From positions 51,250 through 115,249 of the forward strand of contig JADJPJ010000025.1 of NCBI GenBank assembly GCA_016713325.1: DNA of 64,000 nt, written 5' to 3'. Position numbers and translations under genes: made by a program. Of this stretch, positions 52,349 through 61,145 are shown one piece after another. The stretch is from Candidatus Flexifilum affinis. GTDB lineage: Bacteria > Chloroflexota > Anaerolineae > Aggregatilineales > Phototrophicaceae. Numbering within the stretch: the stretch's first letter is position 1; each line of letters begins with the position of its first letter. Below the pieces are notes generated by a model. The model was not told where the DNA came from, did not search any database, and was given only the letters and a program-made list of their open reading frames with translations.

Positions 52349-52729
52349 GTGTCTGAGATACTGACGGTCGAGGTGCGCGGGGCGGACGCGGCGGCACAGC
52401 GGCTGGAACGTGCCGCGTCCGAACTGAGCGGCGCGCCCTTCCAGTCGGGCGTGACGGATGCAGCAAGACTGATCGAGACGGCGGCCAGGGGCTATGCGCC
52501 GGTCGCCACCGGCCGGCTGCGGGCCAGCCTGACGACGGAAGCGCGGATGAAATCCGACGCGCGGGTTGTCGTGGCCGTGGGATCGTCCCTGGCTTATGCT
52601 CCGGCCGTCGAGTACGGGGGGCGTCGGCGTCGGGGGCGCTGGTTCCTGCGTCGCGCGCTGGCAGATCAGGGATCGCGGGTGCTGGCGGCGGTGCGACGGA
52701 TGGCGGAGCGAATGACATGGAACGGGTGA
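52349..52729 (+). CDS. HK97 gp10-like head-tail joining protein
   Basis: A 126-residue protein with the family hallmark APVATGRLRASLT near residue 50 and YAPAVEYGGRRRRGRWFLRRAL (shortened) near the C-terminus. HK97 gp10-type proteins act in tail completion. GTG 52349 begins 10 nt after the connector stop, and the end overlaps the next gene by 13 nt. Confidence 0.85.
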   Translation: MSEILTVEVRGADAAAQRLERAASELSGAPFQSGVTDAARLIETAARGYAPVATGRLRASLTTEARMKSDARVVVAVGSSLAYAPAVEYGGRRRRGRWFLRRALADQGSRVLAAVRRMAERMTWNG

Positions 52730-53151
52730 CGATCGCGGCGATCAACACGGCGATTGCCGAAACGCTGGGCGGCGCGGCGGGGATCGCGCGTGCCCAGGAT
52801 GCCGGCGACCTGAGCGAAGGGGTGATCGATCTGCCGGCGGTGCAGGTGTACTGGCAGGGATCGACCACGGCGCTGGATCGCGTCACCTTCGGAGCGGGTG
52901 TGCGTCAGACGCGGCTGACCTTCCACGCCGACGTGTATGCCCGGCAGCGGTCGCATCTGGGCGAGGACATGGCCAAGGTGCTGGTCCTGGCCGAGGCGGT
53001 GCAGACCGTTCTCGAAGCGCAGGGGCGTCCGCCGTTCTTCGGCCTGGCCGGCATTCGCGACCTGCGCTGGAGCGCCGAGCGTGCCACATTCGACTACGGA
53101 GGCGCCGCTTATGCCGGCGTGCGGTTTGTGATTGAGGTAGGCGTTTTCTAG
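52717..53151 (+). CDS. Putative tail completion/terminator protein
   Basis: A 144-residue protein (MERVTIAAINTAIAETLGGA .. LPAVQVYWQGSTT .. FVIEVGVF). The position after the gp10-like gene and before the tail tube gene is that of a tail terminator, but similarity by eye is weak. It overlaps its upstream neighbour by 13 nt. Confidence 0.65.
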   Translation: MERVTIAAINTAIAETLGGAAGIARAQDAGDLSEGVIDLPAVQVYWQGSTTALDRVTFGAGVRQTRLTFHADVYARQRSHLGEDMAKVLVLAEAVQTVLEAQGRPPFFGLAGIRDLRWSAERATFDYGGAAYAGVRFVIEVGVF

Positions 53152-53157
53152 GACTGA

Positions 53158-53325
53158 GTTGAAAGTGCTGAGTGCTGAGCAGAAGTGCTGAATGCTGAGG
53201 ACAGGGGCCTGGTAGACCGTTTTCTCCTGATCTATCGGGTACTTGCTTGTGCACGTTCGGCGCCTTTGACTCGGCAATGTCCTTACTCAGTCCTCAGCAC
53301 TTCTTACTCATTACTCTCCCGAAGG
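53158..53325. repeat. Inverted-repeat element before the tail tube gene
   Basis: Reiterated AGTGCTGAG/AATGCTGAG units on the left (53168-53205) pair with CTCAGTCCTCAGCACTTCTT on the right (53286-53305). The core contains TTGTGCACGTTCGGC, recalling the core of the element after the capsid gene. Confidence 0.65.
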
Positions 53326-53333
53326 GAGGAGCG

Positions 53334-53783
53334 ATGCCCGCGACCAGCACGGCGATCAATGCCGCGGACGTGGCGGTGTGGATCGATGACGCGGCGGGAA
53401 GCCCGGTCGATGTGTCGGGGAGCGCCAACCGCGTGCGCATGGAATTCACGCAGGAGGTCGAGCGCTACCGGGTGTTCGGCGAAGGCTGGGTGCGGCGGCT
53501 GGCGGCCGGCAAGGACGGCGCGCTGACGCTGGATGTGGTCTACAGCACGGCGGCGGACGAGGGGCTGGCCCTGCTGCGCGGGTGGTTCTTCGGCGCGGCC
53601 AGCCGGACTCCGCGCACGGTGCGGGTGCAGGTGCCCAACGGCAGCGCGGGGAGCGACCGCTACGCGGGCGAGTTCCTGCTGGCGCGGCTCGCCCTGCCGC
53701 TGGACGCCGCCCAGGCCGAGCCGGTGACGGTCACGGCGGAACTGCTGCCGCACGGGCCGGTGAGTCACAGCACGGTGGAGTAA
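53334..53783 (+). CDS. Putative major tail tube protein
   Basis: A 149-residue beta-rich protein (ATSTAINAADVAVWIDDAAG, then VRMEFTQEVERYRVFGEGW, LARLALPLD, VTVTAELLPHGPV). Size, composition and position directly before the frameshifted tail chaperone fit a siphophage tail tube subunit. GGGAGG precedes ATG 53334. It is flanked on both sides by inverted-repeat elements. Confidence 0.72.
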   Translation: MPATSTAINAADVAVWIDDAAGSPVDVSGSANRVRMEFTQEVERYRVFGEGWVRRLAAGKDGALTLDVVYSTAADEGLALLRGWFFGAASRTPRTVRVQVPNGSAGSDRYAGEFLLARLALPLDAAQAEPVTVTAELLPHGPVSHSTVE

Positions 53784-53807
53784 AAGAAGTACTGAGGACC
53801 GAGGGCT

Positions 53808-53872
53808 GGGGGGGAGGGGGGGGCCGGGCCCCCAAAAAAAAAAAAAATCACCCCCCCCCCCCTTTTTTTTCA
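53808..53872. other. Low-complexity homopolymer tract (probable assembly artefact)
   Basis: Runs of G, then 14 A, then C and T homopolymers follow a left repeat arm (AAGAAGTACTGAGGACCGAG). The expected palindromic partner and core are missing, so the consensus here is probably corrupt. Confidence 0.7.
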
Positions 53873-53894
53873 CCAGTCCTGAAACGGAGTGCGA

Positions 53895-54215
53895 ATGCCT
53901 GAACAAATTCGTGAGCGCCGGATCGACGCGGGGAGCGTGCAGGGGCCGGGCGCGTATGTGCTGGTGCGGCCGCTGACCTATGGCGAGGCCAAGGCGATTC
54001 GCCAGCGGGCCGCCGGGATGAGCGAGGCGGAGCAGTCGGCGCTGAGCGAGCTGCTGCTGATCGACAAGGTGGCCGGCTGGAACTGGGTCGATGCCGCCGG
54101 GCAGACGCTGCCTCTGCCGCGCGAGGATGCCGGCGTGCTGGAACGGCTCACGCTGGAAGAGATGGAGTTTCTCAGCCGGGCGGTGAGCGGCGACCCAAAC
54201 GCCGTCAGCGGCTAG
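53895..54215 (+). CDS. Tail assembly chaperone, short (G) product
   Basis: A 106-residue protein in the position of the phage G protein, which coats the tape measure during tail assembly. Its start at ATG 53895 is preceded by GGAG. It contains LVRPLTYGEAKAIRQRA and a helical second half. The end of the frame carries the slippery heptamer CCCAAAC, five codons before the TAG stop, allowing an extended product. Confidence 0.82.
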   Translation: MPEQIRERRIDAGSVQGPGAYVLVRPLTYGEAKAIRQRAAGMSEAEQSALSELLLIDKVAGWNWVDAAGQTLPLPREDAGVLERLTLEEMEFLSRAVSGDPNAVSG

Positions 54216-54406
54216 CGGCGTCGCTGCTGGCCGCGCTGTGGACGGAAAACCCGGCCCATTTGCCCGAGGAGTACCACGATTACCGCGCCTGCCGGCTGTA
54301 TGCCTGTACGCCGTCGCAGTTGGACGCCGAAGACGACGACCGGGTGCGGCTGCATCTGGCCTTCCAGGCGGTCGAGGAGCGCGTTCTGAGCCGTCGCGAT
54401 GAATAG
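53895..54406 (+). CDS. Tail assembly chaperone, -1 frameshift (GT) product
   Basis: Slippage of -1 at 54194-54200 would continue the chaperone into a 69-codon extension (RRQRLAASLLAALWTENPAH .. RVRLHLAFQAVEERVLSRRDE) ending at the TAG at 54404-54406. The extension has good codon use, no stop, and fills an otherwise empty 190-bp gap, as in lambda G-GT. Total length is about 170 residues. Confidence 0.75.
54194..54200 (+). other. Programmed -1 ribosomal frameshift site CCCAAAC
   Basis: In the chaperone frame the bases read C CCA AAC, an ideal X XXY YYZ heptamer: both tRNAs can re-pair one base back. The zero-frame stop is 13 bases downstream. Confidence 0.78.
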
Positions 54407-54426
54407 CAGAGAACGAGGGAGCAGGG

Positions 54427-54759
54427 ATGGCCAACACGATCGAGATCGTCGTGCGCGCGGTCGATCAGGCGACGCGGCCGCTGCGCGAGATCGGCCGGGA
54501 GGTCGATGCCCTGGCCGCGCGTCTGCGGCAAATCGGCGGGGCAGCACTGCCGACGGGGATGAACGCGTCGAATGGGTTGCCGAGTATTTCCATGCCATCT
54601 GCCGCGAAGGGCGGAACGACGACCGGCGCGCCGATCCAGCAGACGACGGTGATCCAGGTGACGCTGCCGGAGTCGGCGCTGCGTGACGTGGCGCGGGCCG
54701 AGGCGGCGGGCGAGCGGTTCGGCGAGGCGATCGCGCGGCGGCTGCGGGAAAGAGGATAA
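54427..54759 (+). CDS. Very short tape-measure-like protein
   Basis: A 110-residue protein whose start (MANTIEIVVRAVDQATRPLREIGREVDAL, cited in part) is typical of siphophage tape measure proteins, and whose end (ESALRDVARAEAAGERFGEAIARRLRERG, cited in part) looks like their C-terminus. Normal tape measures have 500-1500 residues. The middle is a 40-residue Gly/Ser/Thr-rich linker. Either most of the gene was deleted, or this is a minimal version that builds a very short tail. A corrupted G-tract follows, so assembly error must be considered, but it lies after the stop codon. Confidence 0.6.
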   Translation: MANTIEIVVRAVDQATRPLREIGREVDALAARLRQIGGAALPTGMNASNGLPSISMPSAAKGGTTTGAPIQQTTVIQVTLPESALRDVARAEAAGERFGEAIARRLRERG

Positions 54760-54764
54760 TTCAC

Positions 54765-54859
<95 letters not shown>

Positions 54860-54879
54860 TAGCCTGACATAGTGGAGCG

Positions 54880-55692
54880 ATGAGGATGCGGATCATTCGA
54901 TTTGGCGCGTACACCTTCCCTGATACGATCCCGGCGAGCGGGGAGATCGTGCGGACGAACTTCGGCAACGCCGTGCCGCGCATCGACCGGCTGCCGGGGA
55001 TGGATGGCGGCTATGATGCGTTTGGCGACGAGGCCGCGCCGACCGAGGTGGGCAACGTGCGCTGCCGCTTCGCGCTGGTGGCGAACTCGGCGGCGGCGCT
55101 GGCCGGGCAGATCGATGCGGCGCGGGGGATGAGCGGCTATGGCCGGGCGCAGCTCGTGATCGAGACAGGGGCGGGCGATGAGCGCTGGACATGGGCGAAG
55201 GTCAACAGCCTGACGATCCCGACCGAGCAGGACGCGATCGCCGACCGCTACGCCGAGGTGACGGTCGACTTTCAGTGCGCGCTGCCCCGCTGGTTTTCGA
55301 GCAACGGCGACTCCCCGCAGGTCGAGGTGTGCAGCGGCGCGGCGACCCCCTTTACGGTGCGCAACGGCGGCAATGCCATCGCCCTGCCGCGCTTCAGCAT
55401 CGACCCCGGCACGGCGATCAGTTCGTCCGGGCTAACGATACAGCGCCTGGTCGACGCGGTGGTGGTGGACGAGGTGGAGTTTGCCGCGGCGGTGCTGACG
55501 ACAGACACGCTGGTCATCGACGCGCAGGGGCTGACGGTACGCAAGAATGGCGTCGACGCCTATGGGAGCAGCTTCTCGGCGCGTCATCCAGCCTGGTTCC
55601 GGCTCCACCCCGGCGACAATACGGTCCGCGTGATTCTCGGCGCGGGCGAGTCGGCCAGTGTGACGGTGACCTGGGATGATACGTGGTACTAA
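54880..55692 (+). CDS. Distal tail protein (Dit-like)
   Basis: A 270-residue beta-rich protein. Its N-terminal half (IIRFGAYTFPDTIP .. AQLVIETGAGDERWTWAKVNSL) and the C-terminal galectin-like strands (HPAWFRLHPGDNTVRVILG) fit distal tail or tail-tip hub proteins. It follows the tape measure position and precedes the large hub protein, the standard siphophage order. TGGAG precedes the ATG. Confidence 0.72.
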   Translation: MRMRIIRFGAYTFPDTIPASGEIVRTNFGNAVPRIDRLPGMDGGYDAFGDEAAPTEVGNVRCRFALVANSAAALAGQIDAARGMSGYGRAQLVIETGAGDERWTWAKVNSLTIPTEQDAIADRYAEVTVDFQCALPRWFSSNGDSPQVEVCSGAATPFTVRNGGNAIALPRFSIDPGTAISSSGLTIQRLVDAVVVDEVEFAAAVLTTDTLVIDAQGLTVRKNGVDAYGSSFSARHPAWFRLHPGDNTVRVILGAGESASVTVTWDDTWY

Positions 55693-55749
55693 TGGCCCGG
55701 CGGACGAGGCATGCCTGCCTCGCCCCTGCGCGGCAGGATGGAGTGAAGC

Positions 55750-57594
55750 ATGCGACTGTGGGCAGATGTCTATGACGCGGCTGGGAGCCGGCTCGGCGGC
55801 GGACCCGTGGCGCTCACCTCGGCCAGCGTGACCCGCGTGCTGGACGGCGTCGGCACGATCCGGCTGAGCGCCCCCGGCAGCGATCCGCGCGCCCTGGCCC
55901 TGCTCACCAACGAGCGCCGGGTGCGGGTGTACTACCAGGCGACCGACGATACATCCGTGCGGGAGCTGGGGCGGGGCGTCATCCAGAAGGTACGGGCCAG
56001 CGGGACGCCGGCGAACTGGACGCTGGACTGCGAAGGCGGCGATGACCTGGTCGATCTGGCGCGGGTGTCGACGAAGCTGAGGCGGAACTACAGCCAGCAG
56101 TCGGTGAGCGTGATTGCGACGAGCCTGGTCGGGCTGGTGAGCAGCTGGTCGGTGTCGGCGTCGGGCGGCAACACGACGGACGCGCGCTTCGACGGGGTGA
56201 GCGTGTTTAAGGCGCTGCTGGGGCTGGCGGAACAGCAGGGGCTGCACGTCCGCGCCGGGGCGAGTGCGAAGACGGTCGAGATCGGCGCGTTCGGCGGGGC
56301 AAGTGGGCTGAGGCTGGTCAACCCGGCGCAGGCCATGGCGGCGCTCGACGACGCGGACGAGGTGGCGCTGATCGAGACCCTCTCGGTCGAGCAGGACACC
56401 GAACCGCTTTGCACGCGGCTGTATCCGCTGGGGGCGGGTATCGGCGAGGCGTGGCTGACCATCGAGAAGGCGACGCGTAACCTGCCGTACACGCGGCAGG
56501 TAGAGAACGTGAACGGCCAGGACGCCCACTTCCTGGAAGACTTCAGCGCCATCGCACAGTACGGCACGATACAGAAGATGGGGCGCTTTGGCCAGATAGC
56601 GCCGCTATCGAACAGTGAAGCTGACCAGGAGAACGCGGCCAACGCCCTGTACGATATGGCGGCGGCGTGGCTGACGCGGTACTCCCAGCGGCTCGACTCG
56701 TACCGGGTGACGTGCAAAAAGGCGCGGGTGACGGTGAGGCCGGGGGACAAGATCCGGCTGGTCTACAACGGCGTGGTGATGCGCGACGGTGCGGTGGTCC
56801 ATTACCTGGACGTCGACGACGAGTTCTGGGTGATGGAATGCACGGAGCGGGTGGGTGTCGAGGGTGAGGCGCTGGACCTGATCGTCGCGTCGGTCGACCG
56901 GCACGCGCAGGACTCGGCACGGATCGTGATTGGCGCGCTGGAGGAGTTGACGATTGAGGGCGTCAGTGTGAAGCCGTATTTCAATTTGCGAAGCTACGTG
57001 TTTGACCGCGTCATCGACCCGGTCACGCCGGCGGTTATCCCGGTCCGCATCACGAACGCGACGCATCGGATCACCCGCATCCTGCTGAAGCTGAAGACCC
57101 GGTCGTTCGTCAGCACGACGCTGCCGGAGGTGACGGACAACCAGCATCGGCACACCATCATCCAGAGCGCGACGGGCGACGCCAGCGAGCTGTACCTGCG
57201 GAAGGTATCGTTCTACGACGAGGTCACCAACGAACTGCACGATGGGGCCCTCTGGATTGACATCGAGAGCGACGCCTTCCTGCTCCAGACGGCGCAGGAG
57301 ACGGCCGACGACGAGATTACGCTGGCCTACGGCCTGCACGAGGACACGGAGACGCCGGACACGGTGCGGATTGCCATCAACGCCACCGATTACACCGGCG
57401 CGCTGAGCGGCCCCTGGGCGGTCGGCGGCGGCGCGGAGGTGATTGAGCTTGACATCACGGCGCAGATTCTGACCGAGGCCGGCAGCAACATCCAGCAGGA
57501 GTTTCTGGTCACGTTGACGTGTGACGACGGACAGGGGGAAATCGAGGCGACAGTGGAAATTTACGAGATTATCCACTCCATCGGCCTCCTCTAG
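55750..57594 (+). CDS. Tail hub/tail-associated protein
   Basis: A 614-residue protein. Residues 1-390 carry the gp27/Tal-like hub pattern (VTRVLDGVGTIRLSAPGSD, YSQQSVSVIATSLVG, TVEIGAFGG, CKKARVTVRPGDKIRLVY). The C-terminal third is beta-rich and may hold receptor-binding strands (HRHTIIQS...). It would form the tail-tip baseplate. No lytic enzyme motif is seen. It follows the Dit-like gene after 57 nt containing a short palindrome. Confidence 0.75.
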   Translation: MRLWADVYDAAGSRLGGGPVALTSASVTRVLDGVGTIRLSAPGSDPRALALLTNERRVRVYYQATDDTSVRELGRGVIQKVRASGTPANWTLDCEGGDDLVDLARVSTKLRRNYSQQSVSVIATSLVGLVSSWSVSASGGNTTDARFDGVSVFKALLGLAEQQGLHVRAGASAKTVEIGAFGGASGLRLVNPAQAMAALDDADEVALIETLSVEQDTEPLCTRLYPLGAGIGEAWLTIEKATRNLPYTRQVENVNGQDAHFLEDFSAIAQYGTIQKMGRFGQIAPLSNSEADQENAANALYDMAAAWLTRYSQRLDSYRVTCKKARVTVRPGDKIRLVYNGVVMRDGAVVHYLDVDDEFWVMECTERVGVEGEALDLIVASVDRHAQDSARIVIGALEELTIEGVSVKPYFNLRSYVFDRVIDPVTPAVIPVRITNATHRITRILLKLKTRSFVSTTLPEVTDNQHRHTIIQSATGDASELYLRKVSFYDEVTNELHDGALWIDIESDAFLLQTAQETADDEITLAYGLHEDTETPDTVRIAINATDYTGALSGPWAVGGGAEVIELDITAQILTEAGSNIQQEFLVTLTCDDGQGEIEATVEIYEIIHSIGLL

Positions 57595-57605
57595 CGGGCG
57601 GCCTG

Positions 57606-57662
<57 letters not shown>

Positions 57663-57694
57663 ATGGGCGCGCCAACGGCGAGGGAGCGCAGGGG

Positions 57695-59317
57695 ATGCCA
57701 AACAAGTACAGTTTCAACGCGACGCGCGGGACGATTGACAGCGACAGCACCGACCTGATCCGCACGTGGGAGGCGGCGGCGATCAGCGGCGGGGCCGTGA
57801 CCTTCAGCGGGTCGGCCATGACGCTCGACACGCAGGGCGGCGCGGCCGACGACGAGCTGACGACGATCGCGCCGGGGAATGCGGCCACCGGCCTGGTGCT
57901 CTTCCTGCGTTCGACCAGCGAGGACCGGACGATCACCCTCAGGCACGGCGCCGGCAACCTGTGGCTCGGCGGCGTGGACGTGGCGCTGGATACGCCGCGG
58001 CGGGTGGTGATGCTCCTCTATGACGGCGCGACCTGGGTGCTGATCGGCGGCGCGGGCCAGGCCAGCACGGCCGTCGAAGTGGACCCCGACCCCGGCGAAG
58101 ACGCCGTCTGTGTGGTGGCGGCGCGACTGGTCGAGTACCTCGACTACATCGTCAACCAGGCGGCAGCGGCCCGCGCCGGCGGCCTGCTGACTGTCACCAG
58201 CGCCGTCACGGCGGCCATCCATCTGGCGCAGCCGACCGCCGACCAGAACGCGATCAACGCCTTCGCGCTGGCGCTGGTCAGCGCCTATGCCGACAGCGCC
58301 GCGATCTATGCCGCCTTCACGACGACGGTGTTCGACGACGCGCAGTGCGGCCTGTACTGCGCCAATTCCAGCGGCGATGGCCGGTTCTATGCGTCGGACA
58401 TCACGGCTTTGATCCAGGTTCTCGCGGCCTTTGCCGGCGTCCCCTACGATCTGCTGGCGGCGCTGGTGACGATCCTGGGCGCGGACGGACTGACCCGCGC
58501 CGTCGGCCTGTCGATGCTGACGGCTACCACGGCCAACTGCTCTGGCGGGTGCGCCTGCACCGTCCGCTTCGAGTGGGACTCGGCCGGCAGCCCGACGCTG
58601 AAGAACTGCACGGCTTACGTCGACGTCGTCCTGCGTATCGACGGGGCGGGCACGCTGCCGGCGAACATCGACGTGGACATCACGACGGCTGGCACGGCGG
58701 GCGGCGCCGATTACACGCTGGTCACCCCGACCGTCACTTTCCCGGCCGGCAGCGCCGACGGGGCCGTTCAGACGGTGCAGGTCGATATCGGCAGCGGCAT
58801 CACGTCGGGCGAGACGATCGTCCTGGGGCTGGACCCGGACACTGGCGAGGCCGGCGAGGTGGCGACGCACACGCTGACGGCCGGGGTGGGCGACTGCTCG
58901 AAAGCCTGGGTCGCCGTGTTCACCTTCAACACGGCGAACGGGACGCAGGGGTGGAACCGGGACTATGGGACCATGGAGGCGGGCGGTTTACGGGTTGAGC
59001 ATCTGGGCGCGGCGGACTACACTGCCCAGTTCAGTCGTGTCGTGAGGATCGGGCATTCGTCCGTGTTGAGCGAAATCGGGTTTTCCAAATACGTCTTTCT
59101 GCCGCAGAACGACTATCCGCAGCTCGTTCACGAGGGCACTGTTTCGGGCTATCTGACCTGTCCCAACAATGGGGTGGCCTACTGCGGCGTGTCCGGGTTG
59201 GCCTACTCGCGGGAAGATGTCTCGATCACCTGCTCGATGTACAACCAGAACAACACGGCCCTGATCACCCGCATTCGACTGGCCGGAACGGGGATCAACC
59301 CGTTCACCGGGGAATGA
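57695..59317 (+). CDS. Large tail adhesin/fibre protein with Calx-beta-like region
   Basis: A 540-residue protein. Residues 5-120 form a beta-rich repeat of the phage adhesin kind (SFNATRGTIDSDSTDLIRTW, TLRHGAGNLWLGGVDVALD). A helical section (150-270) follows. Residues about 290-400 resemble Calx-beta domains (ITTAGTAGGADYTLVTPTVT, then GETIVLGLDPDTGEAGE). The C-terminus is Cys-containing and aromatic. ATG 57695 is preceded by GCAGGGG; the open frame upstream runs through the poly-G tract. It is likely a surface-binding fibre. Confidence 0.7.
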   Translation: MPNKYSFNATRGTIDSDSTDLIRTWEAAAISGGAVTFSGSAMTLDTQGGAADDELTTIAPGNAATGLVLFLRSTSEDRTITLRHGAGNLWLGGVDVALDTPRRVVMLLYDGATWVLIGGAGQASTAVEVDPDPGEDAVCVVAARLVEYLDYIVNQAAAARAGGLLTVTSAVTAAIHLAQPTADQNAINAFALALVSAYADSAAIYAAFTTTVFDDAQCGLYCANSSGDGRFYASDITALIQVLAAFAGVPYDLLAALVTILGADGLTRAVGLSMLTATTANCSGGCACTVRFEWDSAGSPTLKNCTAYVDVVLRIDGAGTLPANIDVDITTAGTAGGADYTLVTPTVTFPAGSADGAVQTVQVDIGSGITSGETIVLGLDPDTGEAGEVATHTLTAGVGDCSKAWVAVFTFNTANGTQGWNRDYGTMEAGGLRVEHLGAADYTAQFSRVVRIGHSSVLSEIGFSKYVFLPQNDYPQLVHEGTVSGYLTCPNNGVAYCGVSGLAYSREDVSITCSMYNQNNTALITRIRLAGTGINPFTGE

Positions 59318-59448
59318 GATGCGCGAAACGGCGCTTCCTGAAAGATCTCACTCCCTGGGGATCTGTACGCCTCCGACCCGCACCGCCCTGCTCTGGGCAG
59401 TCGCTTCTGGCGCAGGGGCCGGGTGGAGCAGAGAATTGAGGAGCTCGC

Positions 59449-60999
59449 ATGCGCGTGATTGAACTTGCGCCGGGCGAAAGTCTGTCCGATCCGCTGGTCG
59501 AAGCCGAGGTCTATGCGCCGGAAATCGCGCGTTTCTCGGCGCAGGCCGGCAGCGCCCCGACCGACATCGAGGGCATCCCGGTCGATCTGGGAGTGGAAAC
59601 GCGGCACGTGATCATCCATGACGTGCACAACATTGGCTGGTGGGCATGGCGGCCGGGCATCAAGCAGGATGCCCTGCTCTATGACGTGACGATCTACAAC
59701 GTTGGCTGGCATTCCTCGGATGATCCGGGCCGGCCGGATGGCGGGCATGGGCAGGCGCTGTACACGCAGAACTACGCCGATGGCGGCAGCCGCCTCATCG
59801 ACACCTGCGTCTTCATCGCCGGCTTCAGCCTGCCAGGAAAGATCTATGGCACGAATGGGGAGATCTCCCGCAGCGGTTGGGTCCTGGCATCGATCCCCAA
59901 CGGGCGGGAATTCAACGTCTATGGCCGGCCCGACGACCCGGAGACGCCGAAGCCCTGGGACTTCACCAGCCCGCGCAACAAGCTGGCAAACTACACCATC
60001 CGGCGCAGCATCTTCATCGGAACGCGCTTCATCGTCGGCAACGAGGGGCAGGCCCCCTGGGGGGCGCACAACATCGATCTGGATGAATGTCTGTTTCACG
60101 CCTGGTTTCAGTTCGGCTATGACGGCTACAACGGGGACGGGAGACTGCGAAACTCGCTGCTGCTGAGCGGGGTCAGCATCCAGTGCCCGGTGCCGGAAGT
60201 GGGGCAGGCTGTGCCGAACATCACGGACGACGGCCAGCCCCTCGGCCCGCCGACCTCCTGGCGCAGCCTGGAAGTCACGGGCAACACCTTCGTGGTTCCG
60301 GCCCGCGCCGCCATCAACGTCGTCTATCCGCAGCCGGGATGGGTCTGGGATCACAACGTCTACTGGAGCGAGGTCGAAAAACCCTTCCAGGTGACGCTGT
60401 TCAGGGGATTCGCCCGGCTGCCCGATGGCTATCCGACGGCGATCATCGAGCGGCAGAACCTGAGCTTCGACGAATGGCGCGCCGTGACCGGCTTCGACGC
60501 CAACAGCACCTTCCACCTCGGCCTGCCGCCGGAGCCGCTGCGCCGCGAGTACGTCGTGCCGGAACTGGGCGAGCGGGTGGTCGCGCAGTGGGATGTCAAA
60601 GGCGCGGCGGTCCCCAGCGGGGCGACGGCGCTCTACCCGCCGCCGGATCCGCTGGGCTGGCCGGGGCCGGCGCCGGCGATCAACCCGCTCGACGGACGGC
60701 TGCGCGTCTGGCGCGAGCCTGCTGCGCAAGCGGCCATCGACGACGAAGCCCTGCAAGTCGCCGCGCTGCAGGCGGCGCTGGCGCTGTCGTGGAGCAACCT
60801 CCAGACCCAGCAGGAACGGATTCAGGAGCTGGAGAGCGAACAGGCGACATTGCTCGCCGGCTGGCAGCAAGAAACGGCAGAGCGCGAGGCGCTGCATCGG
60901 ACGGTGGAACGCGACCGTCCGCTGGTCGAGGCGGCTCGTGCGCTCTGGGCGGCATCCGCGGCATTTGGCCAGGCGGTGGAGGAACAGCCCCACCCCTGA
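59449..60999 (+). CDS. Beta-helix tailspike-like protein with C-terminal coiled coil
   Basis: A 516-residue protein. Residues 40-370 show the regular short-strand pattern of a right-handed parallel beta helix (HVIIHDVHNIGWW, DALLYDVTIYNVGWHSSDD, NYTIRRSIFIGTRFIVGNEG, LEVTGNTFVVP). Residues 430-500 form a coiled coil (WSNLQTQQERIQELESEQAT). Such proteins are phage tailspikes that bind or cleave surface polysaccharide. No catalytic residues can be identified with confidence. Confidence 0.68.
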   Translation: MRVIELAPGESLSDPLVEAEVYAPEIARFSAQAGSAPTDIEGIPVDLGVETRHVIIHDVHNIGWWAWRPGIKQDALLYDVTIYNVGWHSSDDPGRPDGGHGQALYTQNYADGGSRLIDTCVFIAGFSLPGKIYGTNGEISRSGWVLASIPNGREFNVYGRPDDPETPKPWDFTSPRNKLANYTIRRSIFIGTRFIVGNEGQAPWGAHNIDLDECLFHAWFQFGYDGYNGDGRLRNSLLLSGVSIQCPVPEVGQAVPNITDDGQPLGPPTSWRSLEVTGNTFVVPARAAINVVYPQPGWVWDHNVYWSEVEKPFQVTLFRGFARLPDGYPTAIIERQNLSFDEWRAVTGFDANSTFHLGLPPEPLRREYVVPELGERVVAQWDVKGAAVPSGATALYPPPDPLGWPGPAPAINPLDGRLRVWREPAAQAAIDDEALQVAALQAALALSWSNLQTQQERIQELESEQATLLAGWQQETAEREALHRTVERDRPLVEAARALWAASAAFGQAVEEQPHP

Positions 61000-61061
61000 C
61001 CGCACTCTTCCTGAGGAAGCGACAGCAAAGTTCTGCACCCCATAGCGCTCCGCAGCCAGTT

Positions 61062-61108
61062 CCCCCTCGCCCCGCATGCGTGGGAGAGGGGGTCAGGGGG
61101 TGAGGGGT
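61062..61108. repeat. Intergenic hairpin repeat
   Basis: CCCCCTCGCCCCGCATGCGT then GGGAGAGGGGGTCAGGGGGT GAGGGG: the same element as at 20129-20180 in reverse orientation, inside the tail cluster. Confidence 0.75.
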
Positions 61109-61145
61109 TCAAGGTTCGTGACCGCACTTTTGGAAGGGGGCAAAG

